Part shown: positions 1-7,822 of the stretch, piece after piece
Numbering within the stretch: position 1 is the first letter of the stretch
How the letters are laid out: each line of letters begins with the position of its first letter
Assembly: GCA_026986135.1 (NCBI GenBank)
Contig: JALSPD010000168.1
Coordinates: forward strand, 1-24,138
Length of the DNA: 24,138 nt
Reading direction: 5' to 3'
Source: DHVE2 group archaeon
GTDB taxonomy: Archaea > Thermoplasmatota > Thermoplasmata > Thermoplasmatales > Aciduliprofundaceae
Made by a program: the position numbers and the translations under genes
The notes under the pieces: generated by a model
The model's database searches: none
The model's input: only the letters and a program-made list of their open reading frames with translations
What the model was told of the DNA's origin: nothing

Positions 1-1599
1 GATCTTGCAGAGATGATGAGTTATGGATCCAATAACAACATAACAATAATCGTCCTTTACGATTCAACCTCAAATGGAGACTCTGCTATATACAAAATTG
101 AAAAAGGAAAAAAAGTGCTGTTGAAAGATCTAGGTGAAGTGGATATGGGCGACGGAGCCACTCTTGAATATTTTCTAAACTGGACGTATAAAAACTATCA
201 CGGGATGCACTACTTTCTTGATTTATGGGACCACGGAAGTTATTACACAGGCGTATGTCTCGATCATGGAGATTGGTTGACTCTTGAAGAAATAAAAAAA
301 TCTCTGGAAAAATTCAACATTATACGTGGTAAAAGACTGGAGGTCCTTGGATTTGATGCCTGCAGAATGGGTGGCATTGAAATATACTATGCTCTTGCTA
401 ATACTGCAGATTACATAGTTGCTTCAGAGAAGGATGAGCCTGCCAATGGATGGCCATATTATGATATACTAAGTAAAATTGAAGATAAAAATCCGGAGAA
501 TGCAAGTAAACTAGTAGTGGATTCTGTATATAATTGGGCTAGAAGATTCTATACCCAAGAGGGACTATCTGTAATCATGGCCTCAGTTAATACAAGCAGG
601 ATACCCCGATTCATCAAAGATTTTAACACTGCTTTAAATAACACCATACCCCTAGGACCATATCTGTCTGATAAGATAATAAATGCAACAAAGGATGTTG
701 AAAGATACGAACTTCACAGTGTTGTAGATCTCTACGATCTCATGGAAAAAATTGAAAGCATACATGACTATAAGCTTTCCATATTGGCAAGAATAACCAA
801 AGAGAATATTGAAAACATGACATATGCAAAAGCATGGGATTGTCCGCATCCTGCCAACGGATACCATGTAAGGAACGCACATGGTATTGGAATTTACTTT
901 CCAAGTTACACGATAAATCCAGAGTATTATTTCACAGATTTTGCAAAAGATTCACTATGGGACGAATTTCTTGATTCCATATTCTACCCCCAAACAATAA
1001 AAAGAGCCTCTGGGAGAGTAAACTATACCATTGTGGAAGATACACTTTTAGTTAAATACTCATCAAACTCCAGTTATGTGGAAATTTATGTAGAAAACAT
1101 TACAAACGGATATAGTGGAATAATAGGTCCTGAGGGTAAATTTAGTATAGCCATTGGTTACGGAAGTTTTACTATATTTATTTACGGATACAATAAAAAT
1201 GGTACGGTAAACTGGTATTTTCGGGAACATATAACAAGAATGAGAAAAATATATGTGGTTGGTAAGATATATATCAATGGATACCTTGCTCAGGGTGCTA
1301 GGTTGAAAATCACCGTGGGAAACCACAGTATATGCACCATCCAAAATGAAAGTGGCTTTAATATCACACTGTATTATCCTGAGCAAATACAAGACAATTC
1401 AACTATAGATATAGAACTTAATTTTGGCTACATACACAGAGTGTACGAATGCAAATTGGGTATACTGCGTGGTAGCACCATAACACAGATAGTAATAAAA
1501 GACCAAATAACACCCAACATACTACAAATGATATCAATTTCAACTATTTTGACCATACTGGTTTTTGTTATTATAAGAAAATTAAACAGATCCGTCTAG
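1..1599 (+). CDS. C11 (clostripain-family) cysteine peptidase, membrane-anchored, 5' end outside window
   Basis: Probable extracellular cysteine peptidase of family C11, whose members cut after basic residues with a His/Cys pair. The reading frame is open from base 1. The codons before the ATG at 13 give D-L-A-E, matching the family's DLxEM stretch, so the true start lies upstream. Counting from the ATG at 13, His74 sits in WDHGS and Cys117 in GFDACRMG, the expected catalytic dyad. The catalytic region runs to about residue 330. A beta-rich, Asn-glycosylation-sequon-rich region follows to about 500, then one hydrophobic segment (about 504-521) and a short basic tail. This predicts a peptidase outside the cell on a C-terminal anchor. 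The last 18 bases overlap, tail to tail, the gene on the other strand. The substrate is unknown. Family call is firm; the location is inferred from the single C-terminal segment. Confidence 0.85.
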   Translation, partial: DLAEMMSYGSNNNITIIVLYDSTSNGDSAIYKIEKGKKVLLKDLGEVDMGDGATLEYFLNWTYKNYHGMHYFLDLWDHGSYYTGVCLDHGDWLTLEEIKKSLEKFNIIRGKRLEVLGFDACRMGGIEIYYALANTADYIVASEKDEPANGWPYYDILSKIEDKNPENASKLVVDSVYNWARRFYTQEGLSVIMASVNTSRIPRFIKDFNTALNNTIPLGPYLSDKIINATKDVERYELHSVVDLYDLMEKIESIHDYKLSILARITKENIENMTYAKAWDCPHPANGYHVRNAHGIGIYFPSYTINPEYYFTDFAKDSLWDEFLDSIFYPQTIKRASGRVNYTIVEDTLLVKYSSNSSYVEIYVENITNGYSGIIGPEGKFSIAIGYGSFTIFIYGYNKNGTVNWYFREHITRMRKIYVVGKIYINGYLAQGARLKITVGNHSICTIQNESGFNITLYYPEQIQDNSTIDIELNFGYIHRVYECKLGILRGSTITQIVIKDQITPNILQMISISTILTILVFVIIRKLNRSV

Positions 1600-1986
1600 C
1601 ATCTTTTCTATTTTTGAGAGGTACCTAGACAGCCTAACTGATCTTGATGATATTCCTACGATGTTGCCTTTTTCAATGACAAAATGCTTTACGGCAAATT
1701 TTTTTTCGGAATATTTAAGCAATTCCTCGGCTATGTAATGCAGCTGAACACAGTGAGGGGACCCGTCCACCGTGAGAATAACTAATTCCTCAGCCACGGA
1801 TATCATGGCAATAAGTTTGTAAAACGCCATGTTGATATGCTCTTTCTCAGGGCAGAATGAAAGTTTTGTATAATCTCCAAATTTTTCCAAAAACTCTGGA
1901 TGCTCTTTTGCCACACAGGAGCCAAACACCAGTAATTTCTTACCTCTTATAAACCGACCCTTGGCATTAGTACTCATTAGATCCAT
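1582..1986 (-). CDS. Hypothetical protein, 134 aa, three cysteines
   Basis: I do not recognise this family. The product is 134 residues, soluble, with no signal peptide or membrane segment. Notable points are GSCVAKEHPEF (Cys24), SFCPEKEH (Cys45) and DGSPHCVQLHY (Cys79, flanked by His78 and His83). These Cys/His positions could bind a metal or iron-sulfur cluster, or act in redox chemistry, but no known motif is matched exactly. A basic C-terminal stretch (about residues 112-130, rich in Arg, Ser and Lys) ends the protein. The start ATG at 1986 has a TATA element about 26 bases upstream, as expected for a leaderless archaeal transcript. An in-frame ATG three codons later is the alternative. 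It stands alone between the C11 peptidase (convergent, 18-base overlap) and the end of the muramidase operon. Confidence 0.7.
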   Translation of the reverse strand: MDLMSTNAKGRFIRGKKLLVFGSCVAKEHPEFLEKFGDYTKLSFCPEKEHINMAFYKLIAMISVAEELVILTVDGSPHCVQLHYIAEELLKYSEKKFAVKHFVIEKGNIVGISSRSVRLSRYLSKIEKMLDGSV

Positions 1987-2006
1987 ATGAGATGGGAGAA
2001 ATTACA

Positions 2007-2022
2007 GATATAAAAATATTGG
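2007..2022 (-). promoter_or_regulatory. TATA-box promoter of the 134-aa gene
   Basis: On the minus strand an AT-rich element reading AATATTTTTATATC lies with its centre about 26 bases before the ATG at 1986. That is the usual distance from TATA box to transcription start in archaea. The mRNA would start at or next to the start codon. No Shine-Dalgarno sequence is seen there, which fits a leaderless message. Confidence 0.5.
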
Positions 2023-2044
2023 TGAGGATCTATGACTTCCAATC

Positions 2045-5000
2045 TTACGAATTGTCTCCATAGCCTCTATCTGGCGTGGGAACGTCTATGAAATAACTAC
2101 CTGAGAGCACATAAGATCTCCAAGAGGCACGATAATCGCCTTTTTCTCGGTACCCGAATATAGATGATGATTCATAATTTGTATGCATCCATAAGTTGTT
2201 CACCATGTAATAAACGTTTCTCAATCGGAGATCATCATATCCATGCTGCGGAAACTCCGAAATACCCACTTTATATATAATATACCGTATCTCATTGTTT
2301 AACCATACTACAAATTCGTCTTTGGTTGGCGTTCCATTGTACCATACTGCGTAGGTGACATCTTCTTCTGCATACATAATATTTACAAAAACGCCCAGCC
2401 TAAAACCAAGCGAATCATTGTAATTAACATATATATCTTTAAGCATTTTGTGGAACACGTGGATTAAATCTTCTTGGGTGATGAGCCCTGGCCTCAACCT
2501 GGGGAAGTATTGCTTAAGATTTGAAACCGCTCCGCTATCACCTATGAAACCAAAATCCACACGGTAAACATCCTGTTTTGCTTCCACAAACATTTTCATC
2601 ACTGCACCGCCACTGGATGTGTAATACGACATCTTGTTATAAGTTATACTTCCCGGACGTATTCCAATATGAATATCAATACCATCGTAGATTCCATTAA
2701 GATTAATTTTGAAACCTGCACGCTCCATAGTGCCCATAAAGTTGAAATTGCCTTCTGAGTATTTTTCTTCTATTTTTATAGAACCAATGTCAACAGAATA
2801 ATTTTGATATCCATTGTCCTCATAAACATGTCCACCGTTAGTTGCTGTGAATACCCTCTCAAAATAGAAGAATTTTAGATGTGATGCATAGCTTCCAGCT
2901 TTGGAAAACAGACTGTTTATATCCTGAGAAACTGTGGAAAAAGCGCTTACTGAGTTATTTAATGCATCATTAGTTTTTCTGGTAGCCTCCAGAATTATTC
3001 TTTCATAGGTATAATTCCAAGCAGCCATTTCATCTTTAGCATTTATAAGAGAGAAATGGTAAAATGTAGAATATCTGTTCCACAGTTCTCCAATCTTCTC
3101 ATAGTCATAAATGAAAGTATTCAACTCCCTGCTTACAAAGAATGGGTTAAACTTGCTATCACGAGAAACCATTTTAAAGTATCCTCTTGTGTAATTGAAT
3201 GGTACATCGGTATGAAACGCCCAATTATCAGCATGTGTGCATTTATTCCAGTGGGATTCCAAGAACCATGCGCTGTAAATAGGTATTTTAAGATGCAAAT
3301 TGAATTTAACCGTGTCATTATACCATGTATACCAGTGATGACCACCGTATACCAAAGAGGTTCTATCAGTTCTCAAATTTATATCTAGATGACCAGATAC
3401 ATATACATCAATTTGGTATTCATATGGCGCATTACCCATATTATAATCAACATCCTGCACATCTACAAACCTATGTCCTGGACCCACACCAACCATGATG
3501 CTGAGGTCGCTACCTTCCTGAAGATAATCCGGCTGAAAATCAACTACAATAGTCTCGTTCTTGGTTCTCTGAGCATATTCATCAAATGTACGATTAGTAT
3601 CCCAGAAATCGTAACGTGAAAGGCGCGTGTTTGGAAATATAGGTATGGAGGAATAGTTCGCATTTAGTAGAATATTTTTAGAAAGTACATCAAGAGACTG
3701 ATACATCCATTCGGTCATATTATCCAGTAAATTGCTTCCAATCCCTCTGGAAGACATAGCCCAAGCCTTCATTAAATTTGTAAACTTTGTAGTTCCATGG
3801 TAAACATCAAGGTCCACTGTTCCGCTAATTCCTGGCACAGATCCGCTGTCCGTATATTGCCAGAACATCCAATCACTCCAAACACCTGTATTTGGGGAAG
3901 AAACACCATAATGTGCAACCCACAGGTTCCATCTTGTAAGAGAGGGATCAAGATGTCTAGCATAATAACTGGACACATAGATTATCGGTGTAACCCCCAA
4001 CCTAGATTCAACACGTTCAAGGAAAGTCTTTGCCCAATTAGATAGGGCACCCCACCCCATGCTTTCTCCAACCTCTAGATCAAGAGCTGGCGGGAGAGTA
4101 AGATAGCTCATATATGGCTGAATTGTGTCCACAAAATGATCCGCCTCAGATATTGCCGAATTGCTTGTAGGTCTTGCAAAGTGATAGGCGCCTACCTCAA
4201 GTCCTGCTGCAGATGCACCCTGAATATTTGTAACAAACATAGGATCTTTATAAGTTACACCCTCGGAAGCCTTTACATACGCAAAGGTGTATCCTGCACC
4301 AGCCACTTGATTCCAGTCAATATTTCCCTGATAATGAGATACATCTAGCCCATGAGTGCCATTGGTTAAATTACCACTGTTGTTACCACCACCGCCACCA
4401 CTGTTATTCTGATCAGTACAAGGATCATATCCAGGAGGACCTATGATTCTCCAACCTACATGCCATCTCACAAAATGGCAGAAATTGGAATCATAGGTAC
4501 CTGTATCCGTAACATAATCAAGGAATGCCCTGAGATTATTAAAGTTCTGGGCATCAAAGTTTATTGGATTGAAATAGAAATACGGGAAATTGAAATTTAA
4601 ATCAGAGATCAAGCCATTATCGCCCACCACATTTTGTCGTGCCTCTTCGGTCTGATCTTTAACGGTATTCCAGACTTCCTCTGAATCATAATCTGGAAAA
4701 GCAATATCTGCACCCGATTTCTGCCACTCCTCTAGGGTCATCTCCCAAATTATGGCTATAATATCATTATATGCATCTCTAGTAAGGTCACGATGAAAGT
4801 TAAATGATCCATTATGGATCCTGTCATAGAAAGGATATCCATCATAACCCTGTGGCCATGTACTCTGTTGATAATCTGGTGGATATGAATCACAGTCATC
4901 ATCGTAAGGACCAGCATCATCACTTGGAGACGGATCACCACCATCATATAGATTTTTCATTGCCTCGTACCACAGATCAACTGTATCACGGGTAAGGTAA

Positions 5001-6823
5001 AATAGGTATGCATCGTCATCTGTGGAATTTTTGTATTTCTTGTAAGCACCATCCATCCACCAGTACTCTTTAAGCCAGAATATACTATTCTCAAAAGTAT
5101 TAACACCATCTTCCAGTGGTCCATGAATAATATCCCGTGATCCATCCACAAGTATGGTACTTTCATCCTTTGGATCAGCAGAAATAGGTGCGTAGGAATC
5201 TCCAATTAACTGAGCCATATCATAGGCAGCATGATCTACAAATCCTTTATTTGTTACATCATCCCAGGTATCCGATCGTCTTTTCATAGATCTGGTCAAA
5301 GCATCAATAACATACCTGAAAGCATTGTAATATTCATTGCCATCAGCATAATTCCCATGCTTATCCACAAATGACTTTTTGACCAGATCATACTCATAAG
5401 TATGATAAAACACTAAAGGGATATCCGTACTTTGTGAAACACCAATTGCATGCAGAGTGAAATATTGCCTTTTTCCATCCGGATCAAGAATAAGATCAAC
5501 CGTATCAGAGACTGGATCATTATATATGGTCCATTCCATTTTAGCAGTTGCAGGAACAGTAACAACCACAGGAGGTGTGGTAAGCCATATAAGCACTATA
5601 TCAAAATCAACGCTAATGTCTGCAGTATCCATATGAGGGTATATAACCTTTGGAATTTGCAGCCATTGCCTCCACTTATCAAGATAGATATAAAGCATCT
5701 GCCTAGCCCAATCTTCTCCTTTATTTTTTATTTTACTCCAAGACATTAAAGGTTCTTTGAGAGTTGGATCTGCAAAGTATTCGTTTGCTAAATTATCACC
5801 CCAGAAAAGTCTAAAAAGTTCATAAACAAACCTATCTGCATAGCTGTACATTGCCTGGCCAATTATCTTTCCTACAGCAATCTCATCATCCACATTGTTC
5901 CACAGGAAATAAACATCTGCCGCATCAATAGTCCCTGTTCTGGCATATCTGTCCAGTATTCCACGTATACCCAAGGCATTTGCAGCATCCTCATCATAAG
6001 TATGGAAAAATCTAACACTTTGAAGCATTAATGCAAGATTCACTGCCTTCTCTACATCTTGCTTTGTTAACACCTCTGTTACTGGCACCTCAATGCCATC
6101 ATAGGCTCCGGCTGCATAGCCCTCAAGAATCCTATACTGGGCAATAGTAGTTAAAATATATCTCATCAATCTACCAAAATCACCCATATTCGTGGTAGAA
6201 CTGTTAAACTCATCAAATACAAATTTAAGTAATGGCAAAGGTGAATAAATAATCCTGTTATATTTCATCATTCTCTTAATCTCATATCCTGTGCGTTTAT
6301 CATGATACGTATAATTGACAAATCCAACCACATAGGGATAAACGGGCAGTTGCGTGCTGTTTCTGTATCCCTCCTTCCTGTTATCCAACATATAATCAAA
6401 ATTAACCCATGTTAACCTGTAACTTTTTATGAAATCCCTCGTCTTCTTATAGTCCATTACAACTTTTATGGAGAAGTTGCCGACAGTAATATTGTAATCC
6501 TGAGTTATTAGCGGAAAGGTATAATTTATATACTCAGAAAAATTCTGGAAAACATAATACTGAATCATGTATATTTTGGGATCTCTCTTCTTGGTAACAT
6601 TATGGATCACATCCATTACAATATGATACGCCTTTTCACGTACCATATCATGAACATGCCTTAGATTTTCATCAGCCTCTTCATAGAACTTTTGTACACT
6701 GTTTATGTTGTGATAGCCCAATATTGAGGCATAAATCCCAGCTAACATCAACATCAAAACAAAAATTATGGCAAACACGTATGCAAACGGTATTCTTCCT
6801 CCCTCCTTCTTTATCATCTTCAT
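2045..6823 (-). CDS. Giant membrane-anchored surface protein with internal GH25 muramidase domain
   Basis: A 1592-residue protein, last gene of the surface operon. Basic N-terminus (MKMIKKEGG), one membrane segment (about 12-36), then a very large Trp/Tyr-rich, N-glycosylation-sequon-rich exterior part. There is no C-terminal anchor, so it should be held by the N-terminus like a pilin or type II membrane protein. After an Asn/Ser/Gly linker (about 799-822) comes a complete GH25 lysozyme domain (about 824-1018): GLDVSHYQG with Asp827, ALDLE with Asp915 and Glu917, and VDLDVYHG with Asp1004/Asp1006. The spacing matches bacterial GH25 enzymes, which hydrolyse the MurNAc-GlcNAc bond of peptidoglycan. 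Archaea lack murein, so the target should be bacterial. The regions before and after the domain (about 40-798 and 1020-1592) match no family I know. The ATG at 6823 follows a GGAGGGTGAGGT ribosome site and lies one base after the upstream gene. Confidence 0.88.
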   Translation of the reverse strand: MKMIKKEGGRIPFAYVFAIIFVLMLMLAGIYASILGYHNINSVQKFYEEADENLRHVHDMVREKAYHIVMDVIHNVTKKRDPKIYMIQYYVFQNFSEYINYTFPLITQDYNITVGNFSIKVVMDYKKTRDFIKSYRLTWVNFDYMLDNRKEGYRNSTQLPVYPYVVGFVNYTYHDKRTGYEIKRMMKYNRIIYSPLPLLKFVFDEFNSSTTNMGDFGRLMRYILTTIAQYRILEGYAAGAYDGIEVPVTEVLTKQDVEKAVNLALMLQSVRFFHTYDEDAANALGIRGILDRYARTGTIDAADVYFLWNNVDDEIAVGKIIGQAMYSYADRFVYELFRLFWGDNLANEYFADPTLKEPLMSWSKIKNKGEDWARQMLYIYLDKWRQWLQIPKVIYPHMDTADISVDFDIVLIWLTTPPVVVTVPATAKMEWTIYNDPVSDTVDLILDPDGKRQYFTLHAIGVSQSTDIPLVFYHTYEYDLVKKSFVDKHGNYADGNEYYNAFRYVIDALTRSMKRRSDTWDDVTNKGFVDHAAYDMAQLIGDSYAPISADPKDESTILVDGSRDIIHGPLEDGVNTFENSIFWLKEYWWMDGAYKKYKNSTDDDAYLFYLTRDTVDLWYEAMKNLYDGGDPSPSDDAGPYDDDCDSYPPDYQQSTWPQGYDGYPFYDRIHNGSFNFHRDLTRDAYNDIIAIIWEMTLEEWQKSGADIAFPDYDSEEVWNTVKDQTEEARQNVVGDNGLISDLNFNFPYFYFNPINFDAQNFNNLRAFLDYVTDTGTYDSNFCHFVRWHVGWRIIGPPGYDPCTDQNNSGGGGGNNSGNLTNGTHGLDVSHYQGNIDWNQVAGAGYTFAYVKASEGVTYKDPMFVTNIQGASAAGLEVGAYHFARPTSNSAISEADHFVDTIQPYMSYLTLPPALDLEVGESMGWGALSNWAKTFLERVESRLGVTPIIYVSSYYARHLDPSLTRWNLWVAHYGVSSPNTGVWSDWMFWQYTDSGSVPGISGTVDLDVYHGTTKFTNLMKAWAMSSRGIGSNLLDNMTEWMYQSLDVLSKNILLNANYSSIPIFPNTRLSRYDFWDTNRTFDEYAQRTKNETIVVDFQPDYLQEGSDLSIMVGVGPGHRFVDVQDVDYNMGNAPYEYQIDVYVSGHLDINLRTDRTSLVYGGHHWYTWYNDTVKFNLHLKIPIYSAWFLESHWNKCTHADNWAFHTDVPFNYTRGYFKMVSRDSKFNPFFVSRELNTFIYDYEKIGELWNRYSTFYHFSLINAKDEMAAWNYTYERIILEATRKTNDALNNSVSAFSTVSQDINSLFSKAGSYASHLKFFYFERVFTATNGGHVYEDNGYQNYSVDIGSIKIEEKYSEGNFNFMGTMERAGFKINLNGIYDGIDIHIGIRPGSITYNKMSYYTSSGGAVMKMFVEAKQDVYRVDFGFIGDSGAVSNLKQYFPRLRPGLITQEDLIHVFHKMLKDIYVNYNDSLGFRLGVFVNIMYAEEDVTYAVWYNGTPTKDEFVVWLNNEIRYIIYKVGISEFPQHGYDDLRLRNVYYMVNNLWMHTNYESSSIFGYREKGDYRASWRSYVLSGSYFIDVPTPDRGYGDNS

Positions 6824-6824
6824 T

Positions 6825-7349
6825 TTACCTCACCCTCCATACATACATTGTTATCATCGCTTTATCATTATTCTGAGGCATATCAATATATGTTGTAAAA
6901 CTTATCCTGTTATCAGGAAGCACTCCTGAACCTATGACAAAATGAACTCCATGGTAGCTAGCATGTAAAGAATACTCATAAATCGGATATGTCATATTTC
7001 TGAGAGTAACATTTATTTTTTCTTCTAAACCCATCTTCAAAGTAGCTATGTCTGCACCACCTACAGATCTTAGATACAAATCTTCCGAAATCAAATGTTC
7101 AATAGTTTTGTCTTCCAAGATAATTAAATTACCTGAGGAATCATAATACCATACATAGCGGATAGTTGATTTAAGCATGGAATATGTAAGATCCTCTGCA
7201 AATCTTTTTTCATTTCTTTCTGTAAAGAAAACATTTGTATTAGATGAGGCAATAATGTACCCCACCATGAGAATCATCATCAATATTGGCGCTATGAGAG
7301 CGGCATCAACTACCGCGGATTGGGCCCTTTCATAAACAATTATCGCCAT
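6825..7349 (-). CDS. TadE-like / pilin-like small membrane protein
   Basis: A 174-residue protein with a short charged N-terminus (MAIIVYERAQ), then a hydrophobic helix at about residues 10-34 that starts SAVVDAALIAPILMM. This resembles the N-terminus of TadE-type pseudopilins, which read roughly G-Q-x-A-V-V-E-x-A-L-x-x-P, with Asp in place of the usual Glu. TadE-type proteins belong to Tad/type IV pilus-like systems. The rest is an extracellular alpha/beta region with a few sequons. The ATG at 7349 has a near-perfect GGAGGTGATT ribosome site (7352-7361). It overlaps the previous gene by 10 bases and ends one base before the muramidase gene, so translation is probably coupled. No prepilin peptidase or assembly ATPase is in the window. 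The pilin link rests on the N-terminal pattern and context alone. Confidence 0.72.
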   Translation of the reverse strand: MAIIVYERAQSAVVDAALIAPILMMILMVGYIIASSNTNVFFTERNEKRFAEDLTYSMLKSTIRYVWYYDSSGNLIILEDKTIEHLISEDLYLRSVGGADIATLKMGLEEKINVTLRNMTYPIYEYSLHASYHGVHFVIGSGVLPDNRISFTTYIDMPQNNDKAMITMYVWRVR

Positions 7350-7822
7350 GCAATCACCTCCAGTTTAGCAGGATGCACTTCATGATCATTAACCCATATA
7401 TTTACAGGATATATCACCACCACTTTGTAGTATCCATATTTTATATCCTCTGGTGTGCCAAAAGTAGCGTTGTATTTAATAACATAATCACTGCAGTCAG
7501 TTATGTTTATAAAGAAATTAAAACTTGGAGCAAGATCCCTTGCGATAAGATTGTGCATCTCTGTACTGTTATAACCCTTTATCTTATGATAGTCAAACAG
7601 CCCTTCTACAGAATCGTGGAGTATTCTCTCGTATCCACGCACTTTCTGCACAAAATCATAGACCTGATTTATAAATTCCACCTTTGCGTACTCTTCAGCC
7701 TTTGTACTTCCATAATATGCAGCCATTGTTAATGTAGAAACAAACAATATGGTGACGACTGCAAATAAAATCAGCTCTTCAAAGAATCCGCTAGTTCCAG
7801 TATCATTCATAGAAATCTTCAT
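7340..7822 (-). CDS. Pilin-like small membrane protein
   Basis: About 160 residues. A short N-terminus ends in GFFEELI, directly followed by a hydrophobic helix (LFAVVTILFVSTLTMAAYY, about residues 13-34). An amphipathic helical stretch and a small beta-rich exterior domain follow. Glycine, aromatic residues and glutamates right before a long hydrophobic helix is a class III/type IV pilin-like layout, though not an exact match to a prepilin cleavage site. The frame is open from 7837. I place the start at the ATG at 7822 because GGGTGATG (7826-7833) sits just upstream; an ATG at 7810 is possible. The gene starts inside the end of the upstream giant gene and overlaps the next gene by 10 bases, so the four genes form one unit. 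It may form a heteromer with the TadE-like protein downstream. Function is inferred. Confidence 0.68.
   Translation of the reverse strand: MKISMNDTGTSGFFEELILFAVVTILFVSTLTMAAYYGSTKAEEYAKVEFINQVYDFVQKVRGYERILHDSVEGLFDYHKIKGYNSTEMHNLIARDLAPSFNFFINITDCSDYVIKYNATFGTPEDIKYGYYKVVVIYPVNIWVNDHEVHPAKLEVIAWR

Noticed and set aside
2045..6823. Prophage endolysin explanation for the GH25 domain
   Set aside because: GH25 enzymes are often phage endolysins, but no other phage gene, holin, integrase or attachment site is visible. The domain is embedded in a membrane-anchored protein within a cellular operon.
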